NCBI RefSeq assembly: GCF_020184175.1
Contig: NC_065530.1
Span: 2,356,001-2,420,000 of the forward strand
Direction: 5' to 3'
Length of the DNA: 64,000 bases
Source of the DNA: Aphis gossypii
Lineage: Eukaryota > Arthropoda > Insecta > Hemiptera > Aphididae
Notes under the pieces: generated by a model
What the model was told of the DNA's origin: nothing
Database searches by the model: none
What the model saw: the letters and a program-made list of their open reading frames with translations, nothing else
Translations under genes and position numbers: made by a program
Shown: positions 39,408 through 53,650 of the stretch, piece after piece
Layout of the letters: each line of letters starts with the position of its first letter
Numbering within the stretch: position 1 is the first letter of the stretch

Positions 39408-40367
39408 GTGCAGCTGGGGACTGTGGCGGGAAAACGTAAAATCCTAGTTTTGACGTGGCTAAACTTGACAAAATACTATTATAATAGCCGGTTGGGGTAG
39501 TATATAGGTGATGTGCCTACCTATATACTCGCTGTCTACGCAGCAGATCGATTTTAGCGGGTTCACGTGAACCGTAATATCGCTTGAGTATAACACACTA
39601 TGTATTATATTGAGGAGCTAGGTTACCCCCCGCGTAGTCGCGTTTATTGTTTACGATAATGTGTAATGTACAAGGGTAAAAAGCTTGCGAAACTCGCGAC
39701 ACATATACCGCGCGACCGGACCCGGAGGCGCGCACCTTGCCCTTGCGTACGTGAAATGCCATGCGTGCGCCCCTCCACCGGCGCAGCTGCAGCAGCCGCC
39801 GTGGGAAACGCGACCCCCGAAAGACAAAAAACCAACAAAACCACACCGGTGACGTCGAGTCGCCACCATAATAAATGCGCATAGTACACGTTGTATATAC
39901 TATAAATGTAGAGTTCCTGCTGCCGATGCAGCTGCACTGCACGCGCGGGACCTTTGAATGCATCGGGCGCGACGACTAGACATAATATTATAATATAGCA
40001 CATCACCCCTACCCCACGAAAACACTGTTCATACGCACCTCTCCTTCATATGTGTGTATACTTATATATATATATTTAATGTTATGAAATATGAATAATA
40101 TGTATATAATATATTATGTTATTGCATATTATTGTGCACATCTGCAGCGTTTCCCCGCGAGTCCGGTCGATCAGCTGCACCGTGATTTCTCGTGTGCGCT
40201 TCCCGGAAAAACGCACTATATATAATAATATTATCATTATATGTCGCTACTGCGTTTAACGCCACACAGCCTCAACACCGGGCCTCGTGTTGCGACCGTT
40301 AAAAAAATTTCAAATATATATTATTATACTCGCGACCATCGCGCCGTTTAGCCCTAGCTTGCAGCTG
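39408..40367. promoter_or_regulatory. Candidate proneural/Notch-responsive enhancer
   Basis: Five CAGCTG E-boxes, each matching GCAGCTG on one strand, sit at 39411, 39784, 39929, 40172 and 40362. A CGTGGGAA Su(H)-type site at 39800-39807 lies 11 bp from the second. The block is GC-richer than its surroundings. GCAGSTG is the known Achaete-Scute/Daughterless site and YGTGRGAA the known Su(H) site. Linking the block to extramacrochaetae, whose TATA box is about 5.2 kb away, is inference. Overlapping frames here look like CpG artefacts. Confidence 0.4.
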
Positions 40368-40380
40368 TATATAGTTTTCA

Positions 40381-43300
40381 CGTGTATATTATTTATATAT
40401 TTATAGTGTCATGTATTAAACCGCATTCGTATACACTGCTGCTGATTATACAAGATAGTACGGAATTTTTATGATTAAACTATGGTTTTTGGTCTTTAAT
40501 TTGAAGTTTATGAGTATCAAATACAATATATTATAGAAACGGAGCGGCTAGTAAGCGTTAGAACACGATCGTTAAAAAAATTTAATAGGTGTATCATGTC
40601 TATAACTTTCCAATAATATCCCACAGTACTTTTCACAAATAATTTACAGGATTTTAATGGTTGTGAAAAAAGAATAGTTTAAATTTTTTACAAGTATCTA
40701 TAAGATAATCTAATAACAGCCTGCGGGAAAATATTTAAAACATGATATGGTAAAAAAAAATCTGTGTTTCCTAGCTAATTTGAATAATATATAATGTTGT
40801 CTATGTTACAGTGTTTACTATTCTGACAAACTATTTGGTTCAAGTTATTGATACTGAAAGCGTCGACTTAAAAATTATCCTTAAAAATGCAATTTAATTT
40901 TCGAACACTTCATTTATACTCGAAATTTGTTTTCTATAGTTATGATTTCGTCAATAAATTAAATTTATGTAGCGATATATATTGTAGTATTATGTTTTAT
41001 TATTAGAAACGACATTTTACAGCAAAAACGTGACTAAACTAAGATTTTTTTGTCGAAAACTTTATAAAATATAAAGTATTCAAGTATTTTACATATTCGA
41101 TATTATAATAATTTATAGGTGTGCTCGGTTTTACGCACTTAATGTGAGTGAGTAATATGATGCAATAGCTTATAACGTTCGGAGTCGTTGGCTTTATGAC
41201 TTTTTAATATTAAGGATTTTTAACAATCAATACGTACTCTGTAAGTAGCTGAATACCAATGTTTTATAAAAATTAAATATATAATATATTGTAATAATAA
41301 CGCATAATCCTACTTTTTGTTTGCAAAATTTGACGAATAGAAATATATTGTATTATTGTACACTAATCCAAACTTTCCAAAATGGGTATTGAGTTTTTCC
41401 TGTTAATAAGAGCTACAAAATTATGAGGAGTTATGATTGTTAAATGTCCATACGTCGATGACTGTAAAATAAAAGGGAAAATTATTTTTGAGAAATTTAA
41501 ATAAGCTTGTACATTATAAGTGCTTAATAATTAGAGCAATTAGACACTAGATACATGCACTATTACTTTATACAAATGGTTAATATACAATAGATATAAT
41601 TTATCAGTGGCTTTTTCAAAATATAGGTAGAGTTGGTCAATAGACTTTGAATTCCACGGCGGAAATTTGAAGAATTAACGAGATAGCATAAATTGTAATG
41701 GCTTCTACCCTAGTCGTAAACAATGTATAGAAAGACCATCAGAAAAATCAGTGTTTTCTTCACCATTAGCAATCATTAAGCTGTAATATTTACTAATAAT
41801 TATTAATTATTACTATAGATATGTTATTGTACATTTTTTATAAGATATTAAAACAACGAGTATAATAATATTATTAATAAATATTTAATTTGTTTACTCT
41901 CAGCACGCTCCGTTATAGTGCCGATCAACACTGAAATCGGTCCAAACGGTTCACTATGAAAACATATTATTAAAAACATTTATGTACGATAAAGTTTCGG
42001 AGTTAACCCATATCGCATCAAAAATATGCACATAACACATTATATTATTATATCATGCGCAGCCATGACGTAGCTTATTGTGTATATTATAATAATAATA
42101 TAATAATATGTAAACGCCGTAGGTACATACTATTATATTGTATTCTTGACCGTCGTCGTACCCGGTTTTTTCTCTTTTCCCCCGTAAAGAGGTCACAGGT
42201 GTGCGACGCGTTTTTTGAAAACGACTTCATTTCCATAACGTCTTGCCCCGTACGACTACGCGTATCGTGGTGGTGTGTATACACTTCGGCCGTGTCGGCG
42301 TGGCAGAGGGAATAATATTAGTATGTATATTTTTTTTAATAGGTGCGGTGCCGGTATGCTCTCGAGCGACCGAGTGTATGTGTGTCTGTGTCTGTTCGTG
42401 TGGAATTGCCTGGTAGATAATATTTTGTTAACAAGCCATGATTGTTGAACACGTGTGCGCCACAAACAATAATAATAATAACCCGCCACATGTCACGGTC
42501 ACTGATAAACGTCTCCTGGCACCCCGTACTTGACCGCGCGCCGTAGTCGCCGTCGTCGACGAAAAAACATAAAAAAAAAAAATATATATATAAAAGAAAC
42601 AAACAAAAAAATTATCATACGCGTCGATGCCGGATATATAAGTATAAGTATTTTTATAGCATACAGAGTGGTATCCTTGAGTTTTCCCTTAAAGGCTGAC
42701 TCGGGAGAACGGGGAAACGCCCGGGTCCACCCTGTATGAATAAATACGAATATTCTTCTCCACCGTAGGTATGAGTAATATATTTTTTATTATCGTATAA
42801 CATATACGTAGTCGTATAAACGCGCTTATTGTGATTTTTATTCAAACGAACGCAGAAAACACGACGACTACGACAAAACGTTGTAGGAGCGCGGGCACGA
42901 CGACAAACGACATAATAGTAATAGTAATAATAATATCATTGTTATAAAAAATATCAGATTATATTATATTCCGAACACGTGCAACGCCATAAGATAATAT
43001 ATCGATATTCTTAGCGCCCGTTTCCCGAGAGCGTTATTTTTTTTCCGTAATATTATTATTACTATTATTATTATGCCTACTTGTTAGTTCACCATAATAT
43101 TATAATATATTACTTCTATCAATGTACCTATTATATATGAATCTACCTGCAGCGCTACCGATCTATGCAACAGTGTTCGTACCCGTCCTACGTGAATATT
43201 ATTACTATAATATATAAAAATATAATATATTGTTATTTAGCCTTTTTATTAATGCTATTGAATATTGCTGACTCAGTGACTGATAGTGTACAAATTATAA

Positions 43301-46300
43301 AAATTATTTTAAGATATATATAATACGAGCAGTATATATGTACAACTATAGCTTAAAACTACTCCTTAGCATTAAATTACATAAATAATAGTATAAATTA
43401 TTATGTGCCGCCAAACATAACTTTATGGTTTGTGTATGTGCAGTGTTTAAATAGGTATTATTAATAAAAATCATTAAACTTTTCCATAGATAATATTTTA
43501 TTTTTCCCAACCGATCTCGAAGGTCCGTTAATGAGTGAAACGACATAGGTACGCGTTATAGAATATAATATTACGTACCTATATGCCTATCATATACACT
43601 ACAGGGAACGCCGGTATATATCATTTATATAATAAGTATAATGTATATATATTCTACTCACGGACTCAAATTTTAATGGCCTCATAAATATTCACGAGTG
43701 CCGCAGCGACTTATCTCCACCATACGTCATGTTTTCAAGTTCAAAATTCGTAAACATATATTATCATCATGCTGCTATAATATACGTTGCTCACATGATA
43801 ATTTCGTGTACACTATACAAATAGATGGATATACAAGTAAATAATTATTGTTTTTACGATTAGCGATTTTCGGAAAATCTAACATCGTTGCGTGTAATCG
43901 TGTAAACAACATCTTAGAAAACTTGTACGTCTAGTTTTCTGTCATATAATATACACGCATTATAGGTATGTGAAAAAGAGTTGATAATTATATGGTTAGC
44001 GAATAAACCTCTCCATCGTGATGGCTGTATCGAACAGTCGAACGACAAGCACGGCAGTAATATTTATACCTTTCAAAAACAAACAATTGACACTTAATAT
44101 CATGAGCGTGTATGTACGACGTACGTATACCAGAGATTTGAAAGAACTATATAGCTATTGCCCGATAAGTACCATGAATATATATTAGAAAACAAATTTG
44201 GTACGTAATAAAGTATTTGCACGTTTCGAAATTATTCCACTAAGATTTATAACGTCAATACTAACGTTTGCGTATAATTTATTGTGTAATACGTAGTCGT
44301 ATTATAAACGACCAGTAACACTTTATTTTCAGATTGTGGGCAACACGAAATAAATAAATAAAAATAGGTACAATATCTCATATTTTGTCCTCATATATGC
44401 AGTTTATCCATTAAATATTGAACGTTTGTGTTCTGTCACTAATCGTGTGTATTACACTACAATAATGTTGCATATTATATGATTTATTGCGACTAATATA
44501 CCACCGATTAGCGTTTCTAAGACATTATTGACCGGGAAAAAGTAATTTCGACTTGCTTGGAATACGAACGAATATTTTAACTACCTACGTGATATAACAT
44601 ATACAGGTGTGTGTGTGTGTATGTCACGATTTAGAAAAGGTTAGGTTATCTTTTTTCACTTGTTTTAAGATTACGCACGTTTTAAAAAACATATTTTACC
44701 GACAATATACTCATGGGGGGGAGGTACATAATATACGATAAGAAATACATAACAATCTTTGAAAGCTTTAATAGTGAAACTATTTAAATTCCGTGTTACA
44801 CTTTTGGCCCCTAGATGAACTTTATTTGGCCCGACTTTTTGATGACTCCCGAAAACTTCATAAATCCCTAAAGTGACTCTCCAAAAATATGAATTTGTAA
44901 TCCTTGTTATGGCGGTTAAGATAGGATATGCAGCGTTGGTGACAGAGGAATACACAGAGGAATTCCACAGTCAGCAGCTTGCAGCAGTCACAAAGAAAAT
45001 CATAGTGGGATGTGGGGGCGAATATCCGGCAAGCGTGTATTTATATAAATATAATATTATTATATTATGTGTGTCATTCTATAGTGTATTATGTGCTAGT
45101 GTTATTATTACGGTTTTCGTATTACGGATACTCCTCCGTTTGGTTACGACAAAGATATTACAGGAATCACACCTTTATTTTTTCGACGATAACAGCTGGG
45201 CAGTGATCCGCAATCGTATTCAAACAAGACCGCGAGTTTTCAAATGTGTCATGCATAATATGTGTGCACGTGTGTACCTATAAACAATCTGTCCGACTTA
45301 AACGTAACGGTCAAAGTCAATACGATGTATCGTGGCGAAAATGTACGGTTATTTAAATGCCTCGGGGTCGGGGATTACACCTACGCGTGCAAAATCAACC
45401 TATTCACATTATAAAATGTATTATCTATTATAATACTGCGACGTGAAAATAACGGAGGTGGAGATATTTTGCAAACCGCATGTTAAACAAGACGCGTAGT
45501 ACACGCGATTAGTGGTCGCAATAATCACACTGATTAATATTCATATAGGAAATTCGACGAGCGTCGATACAATCGGTCGTTGAAAATATTATATTCTACA
45601 CTCTATACAGGATGAGCCATCGCGTTAGAATGCGTGCTGACACACGAAAACAGCAAACGCGATCGGCAGCCAGCCCTGTACATATTTATATATGAATGCG
45701 GACGTCTGAACGTAATAAAATAGCGTCGTAGAATAAATTATTATTATTACTAAATCGTATACATAAAATCGTGTATTATAATATTACATGTCATAATACG
45801 ATCACAGATTCATAGACCGTCTGCTAGTTGTGTATATCGCCCGTAATCGTCTATATAGTAAAGATTCTATACATACCACGCCAAACCTATACACTATAGA
45901 GTATAGACTCATATATCTATCTGCTAATATAATATAGTTACCGTCGTGATTTACGACCTCGTCTACGATTTTCCTATTGTGAACGTTTAAAACCAAGGAC
46001 TATTATAATATATTAATATATATAATATACGTATATATTATAACATAATATCTTTTTTTTTTTTACATAATAGCTACAATATATGTCTAATAATATATTG
46101 GCCTAAACAGCTATTGATTTATATATTATTAATAACATATTATTATAATATTATAATAATCATGTTTATACTTTATGATCCTGTTGAAAAATATCGTATT
46201 AATGGAAATATACTTATCGTTGTGCGATTTATGGAAAATATACCAATTTTCGACAATTTATATATGCCAATATATTAATATCGTTATGGTTAAACATAAT

Positions 46301-47985
46301 AATTATAGGCACACAATATTGTCTATTATTTAACAAGATCCAAAAAAAAAAAATAATAGTTTATCAACTTGTAAAGCGATTCGTAACAATAGAGAATAGA
46401 TATTTACGCATTATTATTTAAAAATACAATCAACGTGTATAAAATTGTACAACAATAATATATTTCACTCGTTTAGGTATAAGAGTATAATATGTTTTAA
46501 ATTTTTTACATCATTTTGCGCATACAGAAGTATTATATGTATACATATTCGTACTATTTTAGTTGAATACCTAGTGGATACAACAAATCAGGTAAATACT
46601 TTAAATTGCCTTTTTTCATTTATACAACTGAAATAAATTAACAATTATTTTTAATGGTGAGCATGTTTTTTTTTTTTGTTTTTTTAATGTATTTTGAGTT
46701 TTGTTTTTATCTTGTTTACAGTGTACAAGACAGACGACAAATACTTAACTTGTATTCAACAGATTCAGCTGTGGCGTTAGTCACTTTTTCGAAGGTTATA
46801 ACTTAAAACTATACCATTAACTTACGAGTACTAATGATGTTTTAAAAAATTCTTGTCATTACAAGTTCCTACCTATATTAAAATATAAGTATTAATATTA
46901 GTATTGGTATTATTCATAACCAATGTAACTTAACCTTACCGTAAATCGATTTTTATTATGTAATTCTTATGTGATTAAGTGATCGAGTATCAAATAATAT
47001 ATGCTACCAGATAAAATACTTTAATAGTATCTATATAGATATATTAGATTCAATGCTGTATATCATATACTATTAGGTATACATTTTGTAAAATATTTAT
47101 ATCGTATTATTAGCTAATATGAATTTTACTATAATTTTATTATTATTTTTCGTATTTTTGATATTTTGTAAGTATTTAATAAGACAACTAGGATACTAGA
47201 GAGAGTCATCAAGACAAAAATCGTCACTCGTCGTTGGTGTTGAGGGTGTATTGTCTCCACGGGCGCGGGAATCTCGTTAAATAACTGCGTTTACAACGTC
47301 GTTTTTTTACCCATTAAATCACGGAATTTCGGCCACCACTCCTTCGGACCACACTAAACGTATATGTATAAAATATAGTGTTGTAGGCGTGCGTACACCT
47401 GACACTATGCGGTGTAGTACAATAATAATAATAATATAATCGAAAACAAACTACACGCACACACATACATTATAAACGCATATGAAATACCTGAACACGG
47501 GGACAAAAGGGGACGCGATGAAAATTATGTGAATATTATTCTATTCACACGGCGCGCCGGAGAGTACAATAAACGCGATTGTTGTTCGGAGAAGGCGCCA
47601 ACAGCGGCGGCGGCGGCGACGGACGAGTATAGGACGATGAGAAGGAGAACTAGAAGGAAAGTACTACTCAAGTCTGGTACAGTTGCGGTGGTGGCGTTTT
47701 AAAATCATTATATATCATAATATATAATAGTGATGAATTTAGGGCTTGGATTTAAATACATTGAATAATAAGATAACAAGATATTTTATAAATATGCACA
47801 AGAAGTGACTTAAATGATGCTCGTCAAAATTTATGACTTCGATTTTAAATTAACAAGTTACGATGGTGTTAATTTATTTACCTATAATTGTACACCCGAC
47901 CTAATTATAATTTTTAAGAACATTAGGAAAATGAAAAAAAATAATAATGATAAATTGAGTAGAAAATGGACTTAGAAATTTGAAC
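40381..47985. other. Gene-free stretch with GC-richer patches
   Basis: No gene is supportable. GC-richer patches lie at 42130-42600, 42860-42960, 45160-45720 and 47210-47700 (with a GGC run near 47606). Frames at 42055-42315 and 44873-45283 were examined. They have no domain, and opposite-strand frames of similar length overlap them. Untranslated exons or regulatory DNA are possible. Confidence 0.45.
42659..42738. repeat. Short inverted-repeat element
   Basis: An 80-bp segment begins ATACAGAGTGG and ends CCACCCTGTAT, giving terminal inverted repeats of about 11 bp with one mismatch. The interior is GC-richer than the flanks. It could be a tiny MITE-like element or a deletion relic. Similar ATACAGGGTG ends occur singly near 1204 and 48787. 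Confidence 0.35.
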
Positions 47986-48219
47986 TTATCTTAATATCTT
48001 ATTCGCTTTTTTTGAATCGGGGCAGTATTTACTAACACCTTTGTTTTTTTCAAAGTTGTACGTAAAGCACAATAGAGTAGAATGTACCATAAAATCTCCA
48101 ACTGATATGACCTTATAATAAAATTGTAAAGTATGCTCTGAAAGGTCTAAGACGTTGAGATACGGACCATATTTGTTCCAAAAGATTTCGCATTTCTTAA
48201 TCACACTTTCATGAAACAT
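47986..48219 (-). CDS. Possible F-box/LRR-like protein fragment
   Basis: A 77-codon minus-strand frame has balanced composition and contains FWNKYGPYLNVLDLSEHTL, which resembles the start of the leucine-rich repeats in F-box/LRR proteins (L-x-x-L-x-L-S-x-x-x-L spacing). It ends in a lysine-rich stretch. No neighbouring exon that would complete a protein was found, so it may be an isolated exon, a pseudogene or chance. Similarity is by eye only. Confidence 0.25.
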   Translation of the reverse strand: MFHESVIKKCEIFWNKYGPYLNVLDLSEHTLQFYYKVISVGDFMVHSTLLCFTYNFEKNKGVSKYCPDSKKANKILR

Positions 48220-51200
48220 ATTTCAGGCTTAATTAGCGCGCGATCGGCCAATGACAATAAGGTGAATAAAATGCATCACACGACGTGACACATTTGGGTT
48301 CGCAGCAAGTCGCAATTTTTATGTTATGTTATAGTGACTTTTTCTGGAGAAAGATCGAAAGAGAGAAATCATATATTTTAAACGCGCAAGGATGTGTAAT
48401 GGACAATGGTCGAGACGGAGTTGGACTTACATTTATATGGACACGGTCGTATCGCAGAGGTCGGTCGGTATTTACTATTTATGTACGTACGTATATGAAT
48501 GTATATTATATATGTATATATAGTTGTGGCGGCAAACTATCGGACGAGACGGTAAGGGAGCGCGGAGCTCGGCGGGGAGGGTCAGTGGATGTGGCCAGTG
48601 TATCGGATTGTTGTGGGAACGCATTCCACTAGGTGGCAGAGCGACGAGTATGCAGGTGCACGGCCGCCACTCTGTCGCCACTCACACACACACACAAATA
48701 CATACGTATATACACGACACATTGGCTCGTTGCTCCCGCCACCGTCTAAGAACAATCCGTTTACGTAACGCGACCATTGTGCCGGTATACAGGGTGATGA
48801 TCGGATTCCGATCAATAAAAATAAAAATAAATTCGAACAGTGTTGTAAGACCGTGACAATAAGAATATTATGATAATATTATATGGTAATTATTACGATA
48901 AGACGGTTTCGAGACTATATTATTATCTTTTACTGGACCGTCGCGAGTGCATAAAAACGATTTGACGCGACAGTGCACCGATGTGCGATTCATAATATTG
49001 ATCGATACATCGCGGTTTGGATCTAATACTCACACTAAGCACACGTCCGATCAGCGGACGTGAACACTCGACAGTCGCCGGTGGAATGGTCACATGAGTG
49101 GCAGTAGGCGCAATTTCCAATATCCATAACTTACGCGCACACAGTAAATACAACTCATTCGATTTTCGTAATGTAGACGGTGTATAGTAAAAGATCGTTA
49201 TTTATATCGATCAAAGGCGATGACCTGCGATAGCCCGCGACTAAACCGCCAGTTATATAAATCATAAATTATTTGATTATTAAGTCGGATATAAATTAAT
49301 GATTGTGCACGATAAGGTTTGAGGCAACGCAGATCGATTATTCCATTGATTAAAAAAAAAAAAATCATCGTCTTAACAATGTATTAGTCACACAACAACG
49401 TATAGTATAATAATGTATAATCAAATGTAATTTTTTTTCTTGAGAGAGAGGGAACGAACTTGTATATTTGTTATCTACTTCGAACTGTGTCGACTATTCG
49501 TTTGGAATTTTATAGTAGTGCTGTGTATTCAAAATTCACTGATTAAGAAAAATATATGATTAATCTGTGTTTGATTTTCAGTTAAAACTAGTGTTAAGTT
49601 GGGTTACACCTCCCAACCACTTGCTCAACGGCCACGTCGCAGTCATTAACTAAATCTGTCAAAGATTAAGTTAGAAATGACAGCATGAATTGATTTCCAC
49701 AATGTACTCATATATTATGAATATTAATTGATTTTTTACATCGCATCGGAGGTTTGTTTTAGAGCAGAGAATTTAGTCTTCAATGTGATTCTATAAATAC
49801 ATATTGTGACAATACGTACAAGTTAAATGTTAAGTACTATATTATTATGTATTGGTACGCGCGTTATGATAATTGCCATTATAGTGTTAAAAAATTTTTG
49901 AAAACTTTCGCAACGTAAAACGCGAAAGTGTTGAATATTATACATCGCACTCGCTTCCTAGTTCCGGTGTACGACCTGTCCATAATATATCTAAACAATA
50001 TGCCCAGTGTGCGCGCAAGTTACTCACATTATAATTTATTCATATACGATACTGTGAAAGCCAATATCTAAAAGTCATATTAAAAATAACTCTTTATACT
50101 CGTTAAATTAATCGATCTATAAAAGCAAATTATAGTGCGTGTTTTTATAGTTCTTTACACATATATAATTATAAGTTCTATCAATTCTATAATCTACAGT
50201 ATTTATATTATTATCGTATTTGGATGTGTGCAAGCGCTTGGTGTTTATATACATATAGGTAACACGGTAATAGTGTCCACAGCAATATACCATACACCAT
50301 GGTCGCGGTCACCGCTCGTTAAACCTGTGGGGCCATAACAAATCGTCATAACGCGTGTCCATTGAATTCCATTGTATTGTGCGTTGTATCTCGCGTTATA
50401 ACATTCTATATTGTTATAGTATTATTATTGTTTTGAACCGTCGTCGCGACAACAATATAATATAATGGGCGTACGCGTAAAAAGGCCACTCAGATTTCAG
50501 AGTCACCCAATATGTGCGCACCTGCGAAAAGAAATACAGAAGGATGAGATGAGATGATTCAACTTGTATTATATTATATCTGTGTAAAGAAAAACAAGTA
50601 TTTAAAACATTATCATTATTCTATATATAGACAATGTATATAGGTTTGAGCTGGATACGAAGAAGCATGTAAAATGTAAAAGTATGCAAAGCCGCAGTTA
50701 AAAACAAACACCGCATGCCCTCGAGAAGTACAAAATGTTGATCTATATTGCCAAATAGAGAAGGATCTTTTTATTCAAACATCATATGATGCTGAATAAA
50801 CTTTTTAAATGCTAAATAATTGTTTTTTATTATAAAAGTAAGAACATTACCCTTCAACTACAGAAAATGAACTAATATATCATAGATATTATATCAGGAT
50901 ACAATGTTACTTATTGAGGTATCAGTTATTTTAGTTCAAAGAAAAAATTGACATCGGTATAACTCACTTTGTGAACTTACTTATCCAATTTGACAATCTG
51001 CTCTGGTGGATTCGATGTAGCACTTGATATATTTTCAAACGTAGTTCAAACTGTTTTTTGAATGTTTTAGATGATTATAATTCTCTAAAAAAATTTCAAA
51101 TTTTCCTTTAAAATTGATCCAGTCATTTTTGAGTATGAATGTTACGAACATATAGGAAACATAAATAGGAACATAAATTAAATATTGTTTTCTTTATTTT

Positions 51201-52559
51201 AAAAACGTCGCATAGCATTGAGTATTGGCTATAGTCTACCATTTTTTTTTCTGTAACCTGCAACAGAAACTATACATTTAAATAGAAAAATTATACCATT
51301 TTCTTGAGCTACAACCCAATTTGTATTTGAGAGGTCTATAGAGAACTGTAGGTTTTAAAAAAGAAGCAGAAAATATTTTCAAATTCTTAAGACTTGAGTA
51401 ATTTATTGATATAATTTTAATTTTAATCGATCCATCAGTTTCTGAGATTAGGACGTTCAAACATACACACTGTTTAGCTGTATAATATTAATAGATCTTT
51501 GTGTCCATCATTTTACACATTTGTATTTAAGCATAGTACTTATAGATATTTTTATTTTTTTAAATGTCATATTTAATATTATTACAATACTATACTATAT
51601 TATATCAGGTGATCGTGTTTTAATAGCACTGATTAAATGCTGGGGGTTGTGTGCCTGAAGTAATAAATTATTATTTTATTAGACCGCCTTACGGTCGTCA
51701 CTCGTCAAACCATTTTTTTTTTTTTGTTAAAATTATACTCTAACGTCGCCCACCCTCCCACCGACCGATTTAATTGATGCCACCATAACCGATCGCTTTG
51801 TCGGCGGCATTTTTTGAATAGATGGTAATAATATCATAAACCTAATGTAATACCATATTATTATAATGATCGTAAATGGGTACATACATTTTTAATGTTT
51901 TGATGAGAGCCGAGAAGCATAAAAAGGAGATTAGTTTTGAAAATGACACCAAGTAGAATTACTTATATACTCGTATCAGGTGGGTCACTATCAATTAAAT
52001 TTATTATTATTTATAAACAACAAACAGCACGAAGTGATTTTTTTTGTACAATATAATTTTCTAACAACAGTAACAACATCATTGCAATGGATGATTTACG
52101 TTTTACAATAAATACGTGTTTTTCTACCCGACATAACACCATATAATATAATACATATCTATATTGTAAATTGTAATATCATATATATATATATTTATAT
52201 ATTGTACTTATACGGCGTGTTTAGTTTCATCTTCGTGGCGACGGTGGGTTTTATGCGACCGCACGATTTCGCATTCCAATGCATACTGCTATGTACCTGA
52301 GCGTAATATATACAAGGTGTCTCTCGAGGGTTCGTGTGCAGTCAAGATATTTTTTTTTTCAAATCTAATTTTGAACTGTGTTGCGTGTTTGATAATTAAA
52401 CAGTTTTATATATAACCAATACGGGGTTAGTTTAAAAAAATCATATTTGATAAAAATACTTTGAAAAAGAGTAACTTTTAAAAATATTATGTGTGTTGGA
52501 GGAGGAAAGCAAAATATCTTATTAAGCATTTTATTATATGTACAATTGAATACTGCAAT
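48220..52559. other. Gene-free stretch
   Basis: No supportable gene. A GC-richer patch at 48520-48770 includes an (AC)n run near 48684-48697 and open frames on both strands that look like composition artefacts. The rest is AT-rich. A single ATACAGGGTG end is at 48787. Confidence 0.5.
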
Positions 52560-53650
52560 ATATTATATATTCCTTTAGATTCTGAACGAAGTGATGAACG
52601 TATTGTTTTTACAATAATGTGTATGTATTTTTTTTTGTGTCTGTGTATTCGACATGCCTCAAAAAGGAAAAGAAAAAAAAATTGAAAATTTTATCATAAA
52701 TAAAAAATGATTTTACAAACATTTGATGGAAATTGCAAGTATTTAAGGTTCTTTTTTTAAGTTACACCTAAAAAAATAGTTGTTGTCAATAATTAGATTT
52801 GTTTAAAAAATTCTCGTTTTTCCATTATTTTTTAAGAAGATTTTTACTTTTAACCTTTAAAGAAGTTTAAAGCATCAACTAAATCCAATTTTAAGTCACA
52901 AGTTTTTTTTTTTATTAGCGTTAAAAGTTTAAATTTTACGAAATATGTCAAAATTGCGAAAATTTACAAGTAATTTTGTTGTTGAAAATTTAAAAAATTG
53001 TTTTTATTTATATCTAAAGTTAAATAAATTAACACTAAATTTTCTTTAAGCGTCATTATAAGAAAAATATTATGAGTATTTAATTTTAAATTTTTACAAA
53101 ATTGAGTAACGATAATGATTTATCCTCAAACGATTTTAAATTGTTGTTATTATTCAAAAAATATAAGTTGCAGATAGTTGAAAATTTCACCAGTTATTTA
53201 AACTGGCATTTTTTTTTACATGTGGATTCATTTTTCAAAATATTTTGCTTATTTAATGCTATTTAATATTTAGAGGTATTTGAAATACTTGTTTTTATTT
53301 AATTTTTTTATAAATATCGATAATTTTTTTTGGCTTAGTCAAAATATTTGAAAATTTAATACAAAGTCTCTCATAAGTTAGTCTTATAGTCATTCAAAAA
53401 TACGAATGTATAGGCACAATTTTTTTATTAGCATTTGAACTTTAAATATTAACGAAAATTCGTCAAAACCATGAATATTTGCAAATTATTTTGTAGTTAA
53501 AATCTATAAAGAAATTGGAGTAAGTAGCTAAAAGTTGAACATTTAATACAATATTTTCCATACGTTTGGCTTACAATAATTATAAAAAAAACTTAAACTT
53601 TGGGGTATACAGGTCATTAAAACATAAACTACCCTTTTCACCACTCATTT
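52560..53650. repeat. AT-rich dispersed repeat, probably transposon-derived
   Basis: The stretch starts with a GATTCTGAACGAAGTGATGA block followed by a TGTGTCTGTGT block. It then continues as about 900 bp of TTTAAATTTT/AAAATTT-rich sequence in which motifs such as GTCAAAA...GAAAATTT and TTGTTGTTGAAAATTT recur at about 52950, 53150 and 53460. A similar GATTCTGAACGGAGAT block occurs at 59047. From memory this composition and opening resemble a family widespread in aphid genomes. I cannot confirm that here. Confidence 0.4.

Noticed and set aside
39598..40006. Frames of about 120 codons on the minus strand
   Set aside because: Two overlapping frames on the same strand and one on the other are open because of high CpG content. 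No motif was seen. The block fits better as regulatory DNA.
44671..45283. Frames of 136 (plus) and 94 (minus) codons
   Set aside because: I looked for membrane-protein or transposase motifs and found none. The opposite frames overlap and the composition follows local base content.
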